From NCBI RefSeq assembly GCF_030817355.1, contig NZ_JAUSZH010000001.1, positions 3,466,501 to 3,530,500 of the forward strand: 64,000 nucleotides of DNA, in the 5' to 3' direction. The notes beneath the pieces are model-generated. The model worked only from the letters and a program-made list of their open reading frames with translations. It ran no database searches and was not told the DNA's origin. This document shows positions 44,814 to 53,963 of this stretch, one piece after another; the stretch's first letter is position 1; every line of letters starts with the position of its first letter. Both the position numbers and the translations under genes were made by a program. Source of the stretch: Streptomyces sp. V1I1. GTDB taxonomy: Bacteria; Actinomycetota; Actinomycetes; Streptomycetales; Streptomycetaceae.

Positions 44814-45494
44814 ATGGGTACCGAGACCAGCACAGCAGTGGGCAGGAACGCCCCCGCCTCCGCCGAGCCGGCGACCGGACTGCGGGAGTCCAAGAAGCGC
44901 GAGACACGGCAACTGATCTCCGACCAGGCCACCCGGCTCTTCATCGCTCAGGGCTTCGAAGAGACGACCATCGCGCAGATCGCCGACGCCGCGCGCGTGG
45001 CCAAGAAGACGGTGACCAACTACTTCCCGCGCAAGGAGGACATGGCTCTGGACCACCAGGAGGAGTTCGTCGGGAGCCTGGCGCACACGGTGGCGACCCG
45101 GGGTACCGGAGAGTCAGCCCTCACGGCGCTGCGCCGCGCGTTCGAGACCGCCGTCGCGGCGCAGAACCCGGTCGCGGGATTCGCCGGCCTGGACTTCTCC
45201 CGCATGATCGACGACAGCCCCACTCTGTCGGTGTGTCTGCGCAGCCTGCACGACCGGCGCGAGGAGGCCCTCACCGACGCCCTGGCCCAGGCCACCGGTT
45301 CTTCCACCGCCGACATCACTCCGCGTACGGCCGCGGCCCTGCTCGGCGCGGTGCACCGGGTGCTGTTCCGGCGTATCCAGGAGCTCACCCTCGCGGGCCG
45401 TACCAACGACGACATCGCCCAGGCCGTCGCGGACGAGGCTGCCCGCGCCTTCGGCATGCTCGAACCGGCCCTCGGGGAGTACGCCGTCGCGTGA
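44814..45494 (+). CDS. TetR family regulator
   Basis: 226 residues from ATG 44814. The N-terminal HTH is ETRQLISDQATRLFIAQGFEETTIAQIADAARVAKKTVTNYFPRKEDM, with KKTVTNYF as the recognition helix. The C-terminal ligand-binding domain is Ala-rich (TPRTAAALLGAVHRVLFRRI). It is divergent from the VOC gene across a palindromic operator, so self-repression and control of the VOC gene are likely. The ligand is unknown. Confidence 0.92.
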   Translation: MGTETSTAVGRNAPASAEPATGLRESKKRETRQLISDQATRLFIAQGFEETTIAQIADAARVAKKTVTNYFPRKEDMALDHQEEFVGSLAHTVATRGTGESALTALRRAFETAVAAQNPVAGFAGLDFSRMIDDSPTLSVCLRSLHDRREEALTDALAQATGSSTADITPRTAAALLGAVHRVLFRRIQELTLAGRTNDDIAQAVADEAARAFGMLEPALGEYAVA

Positions 45495-45506
45495 CCGGTA
45501 CCGCGG

Positions 45507-45538
45507 ACGGCCCGGTGCGCGTGCGCGCACCGGGCCGT
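45507..45538. terminator. hairpin terminator
   Basis: ACGGCCCGGTGCGC and GCGCACCGGGCCGT form a perfect 14-bp stem with loop GTGC, after tetR and convergent with hemB. Confidence 0.8.
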
Positions 45539-45554
45539 CGGGAAAGTTCCTTCC

Positions 45555-46556
45555 TCAGCGACCTGCGCCGAGCCCCTGCGCGACCTCCGTCGCCCAGTAG
45601 GTGAGGATCATGCTCGCGCCCGCGCGCTTGATACCCAGCAGCGTCTCGGCGATCGCCTTGTCGCGGTCGATCCAGCCCTTCTCCGCCGCGGCCTCGACCA
45701 TCGCGTACTCACCGCTGATCTGGTACGCGGCGACCGGCACGTCCACGGCCTCGGCGACCTTCGCCAGCACATCGAGATACGGGCCCGCCGGCTTGACCAT
45801 CACCATGTCGGCTCCCTCTTCCAGGTCCAGCGCCAACTCCCGCAGGGACTCGCGGACATTGGCGGGGTCCTGCTGGTACGTCTTGCGGTCACCGCGGAGC
45901 GAGGACCCGACGGCCTCGCGGAAGGGGCCGTAGAAGGCGGAGGTGTACTTGGCCGTATAGGCCAGGATCGACACGTCCTCCTTGCCGATGGTGTCCAGCG
46001 CGTCGCGGATGACGCCGACCTGGCCGTCCATCATCCCGCTGGGCCCGACGACATGGACGCCCGCGTCGGCCTGGACCTGGGCCATCTCGGCGTACCGCTC
46101 GAGGGTGGCGTCGTTGTCGACGCGCCCCTCGGCGTCGAGGACCCCGCAGTGACCGTGATCGGTGTACTCGTCGAGACACAGATCGGACATGATCACGAGC
46201 TCGTCCCCGACCTCGGACTTCACGTCCCGGATCGCGACCTGGAGAATCCCGTCCGGGTCCGTCCCCGCCGTCCCGGCCGCGTCCTTCTTCGCGTCCTCCG
46301 GCACCCCGAAGATCATGATCCCGGCTACGCCCGCCTCGCGCGCCTCGACGGCGGCCTTACGGAGGGTGTCGCGGGTGTGCTGCACGACGCCGGGCATCGC
46401 GGAGATGGCGACGGGCTCGCTGATCCCTTCCCGTACGAAGGCGGGGAGGATCAGATCGGCGGGGTGGAGCCGGGTCTCGGCGACCATGCGCCGCATCGCG
46501 GGGGTCGTGCGCAGCCGCCGCGGCCGCGCGCCGGGAAAGGATCCGTACGCAGTCAT
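45555..46556 (-). CDS. hemB: porphobilinogen synthase (5-aminolevulinate dehydratase)
   Basis: 333 residues from ATG 46556. HemB condenses two 5-aminolevulinates to porphobilinogen. The two active-site lysines are in [15 protein letters not shown] (about residue 204) and [12 protein letters not shown] (about 260). The metal site [15 protein letters not shown] matches the Mg2+-activated type (aspartate-rich instead of the Cys3 zinc site). It lies downstream of hemD but is separated by 317 bases of repeats, so it may have its own promoter. Confidence 0.96.
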   Translation of the reverse strand: MTAYGSFPGARPRRLRTTPAMRRMVAETRLHPADLILPAFVREGISEPVAISAMPGVVQHTRDTLRKAAVEAREAGVAGIMIFGVPEDAKKDAAGTAGTDPDGILQVAIRDVKSEVGDELVIMSDLCLDEYTDHGHCGVLDAEGRVDNDATLERYAEMAQVQADAGVHVVGPSGMMDGQVGVIRDALDTIGKEDVSILAYTAKYTSAFYGPFREAVGSSLRGDRKTYQQDPANVRESLRELALDLEEGADMVMVKPAGPYLDVLAKVAEAVDVPVAAYQISGEYAMVEAAAEKGWIDRDKAIAETLLGIKRAGASMILTYWATEVAQGLGAGR

Positions 46557-46873
46557 AGCGGCAACGCTACGCCCGTCCGGGGGCCACACGTACCGACAGC
46601 CCGTCGGCGCGATCCAGCCCTGGGACTCCGCCCCAGACCCCGCGCCTCAATCGCCGGCGAGGCTGGATGTGCGGCCAAGCCGCACATCCAGCCCGTCCGG
46701 CGTTTGAGGACATGCGGCCGAAGGTCGCATACGGGGGCTCGGGGGCGGAGCCCCAGTTCGCGCCGCGCAGCCGGCGCAGGGGTCTGGGGCGGAGCCCCAG
46801 TTACGGGAAGGGTCGGGGTGGGGAACAGGCCCGCCGCAGGCGACCCGCACCGCACCCCACCGCACCGCCAGGA
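46557..46873. repeat. Streptomyces intergenic palindromic repeat (unit B)
   Basis: No gene. TGGGACTCCGCCCCAGAC, CGCCTCAATCGCCGG, an inner perfect pair GGCTGGATGTGCGGC / GCCGCACATCCAGCC, GCCCGTCCGGCGTTTGAGGA, TACGGGGGCTCGGGGG and two copies of GGGGCGGAGCCCCAGTT. The unit matches that at 30018-30246 apart from the inner stem. Confidence 0.8.
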
Positions 46874-48532
46874 CTACGTCGTCCGTCTGCGCCGTCCGCC
46901 AGGACGCCGCTCGCTCGGCCGCGTCACATGCTCCCCCGCCTCCACCGCCGCCGCCCGCCGCTGCGCGCCGAACTCCGCCAGCGCCTCCGCCAGCTTGTGC
47001 ACCGACGGCTCCGGCGACAGCACATCCACCCGCAGGCCGTGCTCCTCCGCGGTCTTCGCGGTCGCGGGACCGATACACGCGATGACGGTCACGTTGTGCG
47101 GCTTGCCTGCGATGCCGACCAGATTCCGCACCGTGCTCGACGACGTGAACAGCACCGCGTCGAACCCACCGCCCTTGATCGCCTCACGCGTGTCCGCCGG
47201 CGGCGGCGACGCCCGCACCGTCCGGTACGCGGTGACGTCGTCGACCTCCCACCCGAGCTCGATCAGCCCGGCGACCAGCGTCTCCGTGGCGATGTCGGCG
47301 CGCGGCAGGAACACCCGGTCGATCGGGTCGAAGACGGGGTCGTACGGCGGCCAGTCCTCGAGCAGCCCCGCCGCGGACTGCTCCCCGCTAGGCACCAGGT
47401 CCGGCTTGACGCCGAAGTCGACCAGCGCGGCGGCCGTCTGCTCCCCCACCGCGGCGACCTTGATCCCCGCGAAGGCACGGGCGTCGAGCCCGTACTCCTC
47501 GAACTTCTCCCGCACGGCCTTGACCGCGTTCACCGAGGTGAAGGCGATCCACTCATAGCGGCCCGTCACCAGGCCCTTGACCGCGCGCTCCATCTGCTGC
47601 GGCGTGCGCGGCGGTTCGACCGCGATGGTCGGCACCTCGTGCGGCACAGCGCCGTACGAACGCAACTGGTCGGAGAGCGAAGCCGCCTGCTCCTTGGTCC
47701 GCGGTACGAGCACCTTCCAGCCGAACAGCGGCTTGGACTCGAACCACGCGAGCTGGTCGCGCTGGGCGGCGGCACTGCGCTCACCGACCACGGCTATGAC
47801 GGACTGGTGGCCTTCCGGGGACGGCAGCACCTTCGCCTGCTTCAGCGTCTGCGCGATCGTGCCCAGCGTCGCGGTCCACGTCCGCTGGCGCGTCGTCGTA
47901 CCGGCGACGGTGACGGTCAGCGGGGTGTCCGGCTTTCGGCCCGCGGCCACCAGCTCGCCCGCCGCCGCGGCGACCGTCTCCAGCGTCGTGGAGACGACGA
48001 CCGTGCCGTCGCTCGCGCCGACCTCGGTCCAGCAACGCTCGCTCGCGGTACGGGCGTCCACGAAGCGGACGTCCGTACCCTGCGGGTCGCGCAGCGGCAC
48101 ACCGGCGTACGCGGGCACGCCCACCGCGGTGGCGACACCCGGCACGACCTCGAAGGTAATCCCCTCCGCGGCGCAGGCGAGCATCTCCTGACCTGCGTCG
48201 GTGTCCAGGCCCGGGTCGCCGGTCACCGCCCGTACGACCCGCTTGCCGCCCCGTGCGGCCTCCATGACAAGATTGGCCGCATCCCTGAGTACGGGGATCC
48301 CGGCGGCTGTTGATGCCTCGTCAACAACCGTCAGTTCAGGCGTGCTTACACCCGCTCGCGCATGGCTGCGCACGACGTCGAGCACATCCGGCTCGGCGAT
48401 CAGTACGTCGGCGCGCGCGAGCGCCTCGACGGCGCGCAAAGTCAGCAGTCCGGGGTCGCCGGGTCCGGCGCCGAGGAAAGTGACGTGCCCGTGTGCCGAG
48501 AACGTCGAGGATGCATTGGCGGTGGGGCTCAA
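46874..48532 (-). CDS. hemD: uroporphyrinogen-III methyltransferase / synthase fusion
   Basis: 552 residues. The N-terminal half is a CobA-type SAM methyltransferase (VTFLGAGPGDPGLLTLRAVEAL, residues 17-38; VVRAVTGDPG; VVPGVATAVGVPAYAGVPL). The C-terminal half is uroporphyrinogen-III synthase (LFGWKVLVPRTKEQAASLSDQL ... ITFTSVNAV-type WIAFTSVNAVKAV ... FDAVLFTSSSTVRN). Synthase closes ring D; the methyltransferase diverts to siroheme/cobalamin. The tail is Arg-rich. It overlaps hemC by four bases. Confidence 0.95.
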   Translation of the reverse strand: MSPTANASSTFSAHGHVTFLGAGPGDPGLLTLRAVEALARADVLIAEPDVLDVVRSHARAGVSTPELTVVDEASTAAGIPVLRDAANLVMEAARGGKRVVRAVTGDPGLDTDAGQEMLACAAEGITFEVVPGVATAVGVPAYAGVPLRDPQGTDVRFVDARTASERCWTEVGASDGTVVVSTTLETVAAAAGELVAAGRKPDTPLTVTVAGTTTRQRTWTATLGTIAQTLKQAKVLPSPEGHQSVIAVVGERSAAAQRDQLAWFESKPLFGWKVLVPRTKEQAASLSDQLRSYGAVPHEVPTIAVEPPRTPQQMERAVKGLVTGRYEWIAFTSVNAVKAVREKFEEYGLDARAFAGIKVAAVGEQTAAALVDFGVKPDLVPSGEQSAAGLLEDWPPYDPVFDPIDRVFLPRADIATETLVAGLIELGWEVDDVTAYRTVRASPPPADTREAIKGGGFDAVLFTSSSTVRNLVGIAGKPHNVTVIACIGPATAKTAEEHGLRVDVLSPEPSVHKLAEALAEFGAQRRAAAVEAGEHVTRPSERRPGGRRRRTT

Positions 48533-49497
48533 AGTGCTCGCTCCCCCATAAGACCGGCCGCACCCTTGGCGAGCATCTCGGACGCGAGTTCGCGACCGAG
48601 CGCGATGGCGTCGCCGTGCGACGTGGGTACGGGACCGGTGGTGGACAGCTGCACCAGCGTCGAGCCGTCGGTCGTGCCGACGACGCCGCGCAGGCGCATC
48701 TCAGTGACAACCTGTCCGTCGGCCAGCAGGTCGGCCAGCGCACCCACAGGTGCGGAGCAGCCGGCCTCCAGGGCGGCGAGCAGGGAACGCTCGGCGGTCA
48801 CGGCGGCCCGGGTCTCCGGGTCGTCGAGCTCGGCGAGTGCGGCGGCGAGGTCCGCGTTGACCGCGGCGCACTCGATCGCCAGGGCCCCCTGGCCGGGGGC
48901 GGGCAGGACGAAGTCGACCGACAGCAAGTCGGTGACCTCGTCGGTCCTGCCGAGGCGGTTGAGCCCGGCCGCGGCAAGCACCACGGCGTCCAGCTCCCCG
49001 CTGCGTACATATCCGATCCGGGTGTCGACGTTGCCGCGGATCGGCACGGTCTCTATGGCCATGCCGTGGCTGCGGGCGTAGGCGTTCAGCTGCGCCATCC
49101 TGCGCGGCGAGCCGGTACCGATGCGAGCGCCGGACGGCAGCTCGGCGAAGGTCAGGCCGTCGCGGGCCACCAGCGCGTCCCGCGGGTCCTCACGCGGCGG
49201 CACGGCCGCGAGCGTCAGGTCGACGGGCTGCCCGGTGGGCAGGTCCTTCAGCGAGTGAACGGCGAAGTCGACTTCATCCCGCAGCAGGGCGTCCCGCAAT
49301 GCGGTGACGAAGACCCCCGTACCGCCGATCTGTGCGAGAGCCTCACGGGAGGTGTCCCCGTACGTGGTGATCTCGACGAGCTCGACGGCACGGCCGGTCA
49401 ACTGACGCACCGCCTGAGCCACTTGCCCGGACTGGGCCATGGCCAGCGCGCTGCGCCTGGTCCCGAGCCTCAGTGGCCTTTCGGCCCTCTCGGTCAT
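48529..49497 (-). CDS. hemC: porphobilinogen deaminase
   Basis: 322 residues. HemC links four porphobilinogens into hydroxymethylbilane. LRLGTRRSALAMAQSGQVA (residues 9-27) is the N-terminal signature, VHSLKDLPTG holds the cofactor region, and the dipyrromethane-binding cysteine is in LEAGCSAPVGA (about residue 248). Overlaps hemA and hemD by four bases each. Confidence 0.96.
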   Translation of the reverse strand: MTERAERPLRLGTRRSALAMAQSGQVAQAVRQLTGRAVELVEITTYGDTSREALAQIGGTGVFVTALRDALLRDEVDFAVHSLKDLPTGQPVDLTLAAVPPREDPRDALVARDGLTFAELPSGARIGTGSPRRMAQLNAYARSHGMAIETVPIRGNVDTRIGYVRSGELDAVVLAAAGLNRLGRTDEVTDLLSVDFVLPAPGQGALAIECAAVNADLAAALAELDDPETRAAVTAERSLLAALEAGCSAPVGALADLLADGQVVTEMRLRGVVGTTDGSTLVQLSTTGPVPTSHGDAIALGRELASEMLAKGAAGLMGERAL

Positions 49498-51140
49498 ACT
49501 CGCCCTCGGTTCTTGACATCGGCGTCATTCATGTCGGCCCGGCTGACGGAGGCGACCGTCTCCGGGTCGAGGTCGAAGAGTGTCCGCAGCGCGTCCGCGT
49601 ACCCGGCACCGCCGGGCTCGCTGGCGAGCTGCTTCACCCGCACGGTGGGCGCGTGCAGGAGCTTGTCGACGACGCGGCGCACGGTCTGGGTGATCTCGGC
49701 GCGCTCCTTGTCGTCCAGGTCGGGAAGACGGCCTTCGAGCCGAGCGACTTCACCGGCGACGACGTCGGCCGCCATGGTGCGCAGGGCTACAACGGTCGGC
49801 GTGATGTGCGCGGCACGCTGGGCGGCGCCGAAGGCGGCGACTTCGTCGGAGACTATGCCGCGCACCTGGTCCACATCGGCGGCCATGGGGGCGTCGGCGG
49901 AGGCCTCGGCGAGCGACTCGATGTCGACGAGCCGGACCCCGGCGAGCCGGTGGACGGCGCCGTCGATGTCCCGCGGCATGGCCAGATCGAGCAGCGCGAG
50001 CCGCACGCGGGCGGTGCGGGTCACCCGGCCGGCCGCTACGACGACGCTGCGCGCGGCCCGGTCCGCGTTGTCGACCCAGGCCCCGTGCTGCGCAAGGTCC
50101 TCGGCGTGCAACTGGTCCAGCCCCACGGGGCAACCTTCAGCGAGCTCGCTGTCGGCACGCTCTTCGGGCGTGTCGTCAATCGCCGGACGGGCTGGAGAAC
50201 CGGCCGAGCGGTCCGCGATACGCCCGTCCCTCGCCGCCGTCGCCGCGAGGCGGGCCACCAGGCTGCCGTCCGGGGCGCGCAGGTCGTCCCGCGTCTGTGG
50301 GGCGGACGGGACCGCGAGTGCCGCCGCGACCGATTCCGCCGTCAGGACCAGCCCCGTCGCACCCGTGCACGACACCGCCACATCGGCACGTGTCAGCTCG
50401 TCGGCAACGGAGGCCATCGTCACCGCGCGCACCGTCATGCCGCCCGGCTCGTTCAGCACCGCGGCCAGCCGCTCCGCGCGCTCCAGCGTCCGGTTGGCGA
50501 TGACAAGTTCACGTACACCCAGCCGCGCCAGCGTCGTCGCGGCCAGCGAGGACATCGAGCCCGCGCCGATGACCAGCACCCGCTTGCCCGCGGCCCAGCC
50601 CTCGACGTCCGCGCCGTCCGCCAACTGCTCCAGGCCGAACGTGACGAGCGACTGCCCCGCCCGGTCGATCCCGGTCTCGCTGTGCGCACGCTTGCCGACG
50701 CGCAGAGCCTGCTGGAAGAGGTCGTTGATCAGCCGGCCCGCGGTGTGCAAGTCCTGCCCGAGCGCGAGCGCGTCCTTGATCTGCCCGAGGATCTGTCCCT
50801 CGCCGACGACCATGGAGTCGAGCCCGCACGCCACCGAGAAGAGGTGGTGGACGGCCCGGTCCTCGTAGTGCACATAGAGATACGGAGTGAGCTCCTCGAG
50901 CCCGACCCCGCTGTGCTGCGCCAGCAGCGTCGACAGCTCGGCGACACCCGCGTGGAACTTGTCCACGTCCGCGTACAGCTCGATGCGGTTGCACGTGGCA
51001 AGCACCGCGGCCTCCGCCGCAGGCTCCGCGGCCAGCGTGTCCTGGAGCAGCTTGACCTGCGTGTCCGCAGCCAGCGAGGCACGCTCCAGCACGCTCACCG
51101 GCGCACTGCGGTGACTCAGTCCGACGACCAGAAGGCTCAT
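49494..51140 (-). CDS. hemA: glutamyl-tRNA reductase
   Basis: 548 residues from ATG 51140. HemA reduces Glu-tRNA-Glu to glutamate-1-semialdehyde with NADPH. MSLLVVGLSHRSAPVSVLE, catalytic cysteine in LATCNRIELYAD (about residue 50), VACGLDSMVVGEGQILGQIK, and the NADPH domain VLVIGAGSMSSLAATTLARLG (about 182-202) are clear. An Ala/Asp/Glu-rich insertion (residues about 290-345) enlarges the protein beyond the usual 420-480 residues, a Streptomyces trait. Overlaps rex by four bases. Confidence 0.96.
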   Translation of the reverse strand: MSLLVVGLSHRSAPVSVLERASLAADTQVKLLQDTLAAEPAAEAAVLATCNRIELYADVDKFHAGVAELSTLLAQHSGVGLEELTPYLYVHYEDRAVHHLFSVACGLDSMVVGEGQILGQIKDALALGQDLHTAGRLINDLFQQALRVGKRAHSETGIDRAGQSLVTFGLEQLADGADVEGWAAGKRVLVIGAGSMSSLAATTLARLGVRELVIANRTLERAERLAAVLNEPGGMTVRAVTMASVADELTRADVAVSCTGATGLVLTAESVAAALAVPSAPQTRDDLRAPDGSLVARLAATAARDGRIADRSAGSPARPAIDDTPEERADSELAEGCPVGLDQLHAEDLAQHGAWVDNADRAARSVVVAAGRVTRTARVRLALLDLAMPRDIDGAVHRLAGVRLVDIESLAEASADAPMAADVDQVRGIVSDEVAAFGAAQRAAHITPTVVALRTMAADVVAGEVARLEGRLPDLDDKERAEITQTVRRVVDKLLHAPTVRVKQLASEPGGAGYADALRTLFDLDPETVASVSRADMNDADVKNRGRV

Positions 51141-51865
51141 GCCGGCATCACGGCGGGCATGTCCCCGTCCGGTCCCTTCCGGCCTGCCGCGGCCTCGGCC
51201 TCCTCGCCGGCCTTCCGCTGCTCGTGGAAGGCGAGGATCTGCAGCTCGATCGAGAGGTCGACCTTGCGCACATCCACGCCGTCGGGCACGGAGAGGACGG
51301 TGGGGGCGAAGTTGAGGATGGAGGTGACGCCGGCCGCGATCAGGCGTTCGCACACCTGCTGCGCCGCGCCGGCAGGCGTCGAGATGACGCCGATCGACAC
51401 TCCGTTGTCGCTGATGATCTTCTCGAGCTCATCGGTGTGCTGGACGGGCATCCCGGCGACCGGCTTCCCGGCCATCGTGGGGTCCGCGTCGATCAGCGCG
51501 GCGACCCGGAAGCCGCGCGAGGCGAACCCGCCGTAGTTGGCGAGCGCGGCGCCGAGGTTACCGATGCCGACGATGACGACGGGCCAGTCCTGGGTCAGGC
51601 CCAGCTCGCGGGAGATCTGGTAGACGAGGTATTCCACGTCGTAGCCGACGCCCCGCGTCCCGTAGGAGCCGAGGTAGGAGAAGTCCTTGCGCAGCTTCGC
51701 GGAGTTGACCCCGGCCGCGGCCGCGAGTTCCTCGGACGAGACAGTGGGCACGGACCGCTCGGACAGCGCGGTCAGGGCGCGCAGGTACAGCGGAAGCCGG
51801 GCGACGGTGGCCTCGGGGATTCCTCGGCTACGGGTCGCCGGTCGGTGATTTCGGCCAGTTGCCAC
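51137..51865 (-). CDS. rex: redox-sensing repressor Rex
   Basis: 242 residues from GTG 51865. An N-terminal winged helix (IPEATVARLPLYLRALTALSE ... VNSAKLRKDFSYLGSYGTRGVGYDVEYL) is joined to a Rossmann NAD(H) domain (VVIVGIGNLGAALANYGGFASRGFRVAALIDADP). A C-terminal swapped helix follows. Rex senses the NADH/NAD+ ratio and in Streptomyces represses its own hemACD operon and cydABCD. A Rex site lies upstream at 51943-51958, and hemA overlaps by four bases. Confidence 0.96.
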   Translation of the reverse strand: MATGRNHRPATRSRGIPEATVARLPLYLRALTALSERSVPTVSSEELAAAAGVNSAKLRKDFSYLGSYGTRGVGYDVEYLVYQISRELGLTQDWPVVIVGIGNLGAALANYGGFASRGFRVAALIDADPTMAGKPVAGMPVQHTDELEKIISDNGVSIGVISTPAGAAQQVCERLIAAGVTSILNFAPTVLSVPDGVDVRKVDLSIELQILAFHEQRKAGEEAEAAAGRKGPDGDMPAVMPA

Positions 51866-51942
51866 GGTGCTCCTGCGGGATGAGCGAAGCTCTAGGCGGT
51901 CGTATGTCCAGGGACCGCCCCGTCGAATGCAGGCTATGTCTT

Positions 51943-51958
51943 TGTGAACGCGTGCACA
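51943..51958 (-). promoter_or_regulatory. Rex operator (ROP) of rex-hemACD
   Basis: TGTGAACGCGTGCACA, close to the Rex consensus TGTGAACNNNTTCACA, with symmetric flanking TT/AA. It lies 78 bases before the rex start codon. The whole gap 51866-52196 (331 bases) holds this promoter region and no gene that I can support. Confidence 0.85.
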
Positions 51959-52196
51959 AAGATGGTGTCCGTTTTGTCCGTGCAAAGTGACCGGGGTCAC
52001 GCGATTCGGGCGCGCGACCCAGGAACCACGAACCGGACCCGTCCGTTCGAGACGCGAAGGGGACAAAGCCGCACACGCTCCTTACGAATACGCCCCCGAG
52101 GCAGCCCACTGTGCCCTGTCCCCATCGCGTCCCGATAGAGCCGGGTCCGCCGGAGAAATCCCAGCAAAACAGCCATGATGGTGACGAACTTTCCGG

Positions 52197-52472
52197 TTAC
52201 GCCCCCAGCGCGCGGCGCAGCCGCCCGGCGTCGACACGCCAGAAGGTGTGCTGCTCCCCGTCGACCAGGACAACCGGAATCTGCTCCCAGTACGCCCGGT
52301 GCAGCGCCTCGTCCTGAGTGATGTCCTTCTCCTCCCAGGACGCACCCGCCTCGGTGCACACCTCCTCGATCACGACCCGCGCGTCGTCACAGAGGTGACA
52401 CCCCGGCTTCCCGATCAGCGTCACCACGCGCTCGTCGGCCTTCTTCTTCGTACGCCGCAACACAGGACTCAT
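52197..52472 (-). CDS. glutaredoxin-like (DUF836-type) protein
   Basis: 91 residues: VVTLIGKPGCHLCDDARVVIEEV ... ITQDEALHRAYWEQIPVVLVDGEQHTFWRVDAGRLRRAL. Active site CHLC (about residues 25-28) and cis-proline IPVV are those of NrdH/glutaredoxin-like DUF836 proteins. It lies upstream of rex on the same strand and could join that transcript, but the rex promoter and ROP separate them. Confidence 0.88.
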   Translation of the reverse strand: MSPVLRRTKKKADERVVTLIGKPGCHLCDDARVVIEEVCTEAGASWEEKDITQDEALHRAYWEQIPVVLVDGEQHTFWRVDAGRLRRALGA

Positions 52473-52619
52473 GCAGCCATTCTCCGCCCGCGCCCGCGCG
52501 ATGCGACGCCCAGTCCCGTACGTACGGAATCACCCGTTTAACAGAGCGGTCGCGGAGAGTTCACGCCATGGCATCCCGGCGTGTCGGGAAGTGCCGAACG
52601 GACTGGCTATGCTCACGAC

Positions 52620-53570
52620 ATGGCCGCATTGGGATGGCTCACCCCCCGTAGACGCTCCGCCACCGCGCGGAGCGTGCTCGCAGGCGAGGCAGCAGCCGAG
52701 GCAGCGCGTAAGTCGTCGCAGCAACTCGAGGCGCTCGATGCACTCGAGGCGCGGGACGGCACTGCCCCGGCCGGCGAACCGGAGTTCCCCGTCACCGGGG
52801 ACGACCGGGCCGCAGCCTTCTTCGACCTCGACAACACCGTGATGCAGGGCGCCGCGATCTTTCACTTCGGCCGCGGCCTGTACAAGCGGAAGTTCTTCCA
52901 GCGCCGCGAACTGGCCCGGTTCGCCTGGCAGCAGACGTGGTTCAGGCTCGCCGGCGTCGAGGACCCGGAGCATATGCAGGACGTCCGCGAGTCCGCCCTG
53001 TCCATCGTCAAGGGCCACCGCGTCTCCGAGCTGATGAGCATCGGCGAGGAGATCTACGACGAGTACATGGCCGACCGCATCTGGCCCGGCACCCGCGCCC
53101 TCGCCCAGGCGCACCTCGACGCGGGCCAGAAGGTCTGGCTGGTGACCGCGGCTCCGGTGGAGACCGCGACGATCATCGCCCGCCGCCTCGGCCTGACCGG
53201 AGCGCTGGGCACCGTCGCCGAGTCGGTGGACGGCGTGTACACCGGCAAGCTGGTGGGTGAGCCGCTGCACGGCCCCGCCAAGGCCGAGGCCGTGCGCGCG
53301 CTGGCCGCCGCCGAGGGCCTGGACCTGACCCGCTGCGCGGCGTACAGCGACTCGCACAACGACATCCCGATGCTTTCGCTGGTGGGGCATCCGTACGCCA
53401 TCAACCCGGACACCAAACTCCGCAAGCACGCACGTGCGCGCGAATGGCGGCTGCGTGACTACCGGACGGGCCGCAAGGCCGCGAAGGTCGGCATCCCGGC
53501 CGCGGCCGGCGTGGGCGCCATCGCGGGCGGGACGGCCGCCGCGGTCGCCCTGCACCGCCGCCGGCGCTGA
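52620..53570 (+). CDS. HAD-IB family phosphatase (SerB/CicA-like)
   Basis: 316 residues from ATG 52620; GTG 52581 is possible. HAD motif I is AFFDLDNTVMQGAAIF (DxD variant D-L-D), motif II is WLVTAAPVE, motif III/IV is AYSDSHNDIPMLSLVG. The cap holds helices (FGRGLYKRKFFQRRELARFAWQQTWFRL). The C-terminal GIPAAAGVGAIAGGTAAAVALHRRRR resembles a membrane tail. The substrate is unknown. Coding ends in microrepeats that include the TGA. A TATGCT 20 bases before the ATG may be its -10. Confidence 0.9.
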   Translation: MAALGWLTPRRRSATARSVLAGEAAAEAARKSSQQLEALDALEARDGTAPAGEPEFPVTGDDRAAAFFDLDNTVMQGAAIFHFGRGLYKRKFFQRRELARFAWQQTWFRLAGVEDPEHMQDVRESALSIVKGHRVSELMSIGEEIYDEYMADRIWPGTRALAQAHLDAGQKVWLVTAAPVETATIIARRLGLTGALGTVAESVDGVYTGKLVGEPLHGPAKAEAVRALAAAEGLDLTRCAAYSDSHNDIPMLSLVGHPYAINPDTKLRKHARAREWRLRDYRTGRKAAKVGIPAAAGVGAIAGGTAAAVALHRRRR

Positions 53571-53633
53571 CCCGCCGCTGACGACCCTCCGGCGCTTACC
53601 CGCCGCTGACCCCTCGGCCGCTGACCCATCGGC
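53561..53633. repeat. degenerate tandem repeats spanning the HAD stop codon
   Basis: CGCTGACCC-like units recur at 53565, 53576, 53606 and 53619 (with CGCTTACCC at 53593), starting at the coding end of the HAD gene. The rest of 53571-53963 is the bldN upstream region: no gene, an A/T-rich patch around 53760-53880, and probable promoters. Confidence 0.65.
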
Positions 53634-53963
53634 CGCCGCCGAGGCGGACGACGCGCCGAGGGCCAATCCGGGCCCTTTACCCGGGCAGGCCCCCGGCCAG
53701 TCCTGATGCCGCCGACCGGGCACAACTCACCGCGCGACAAGACAGATCGCGACGCAATTCGATCAACAAGCGCTCACAAAGTGTTAGTTGATGCGTCGCA
53801 GAGGCGTAAGAGAAGCGACGGAAACGACGATTTGGGCAACTGGGTGTAGCACTGCCTGTACGAAGCGTTATTCTCCTCAGACGCATGACGGATCCCACCA
53901 GTCATCACGACGGGTGAATGATCCCGCACTGCACGTGATGGAAGCTCTGCCTCTGGGAGTCCC

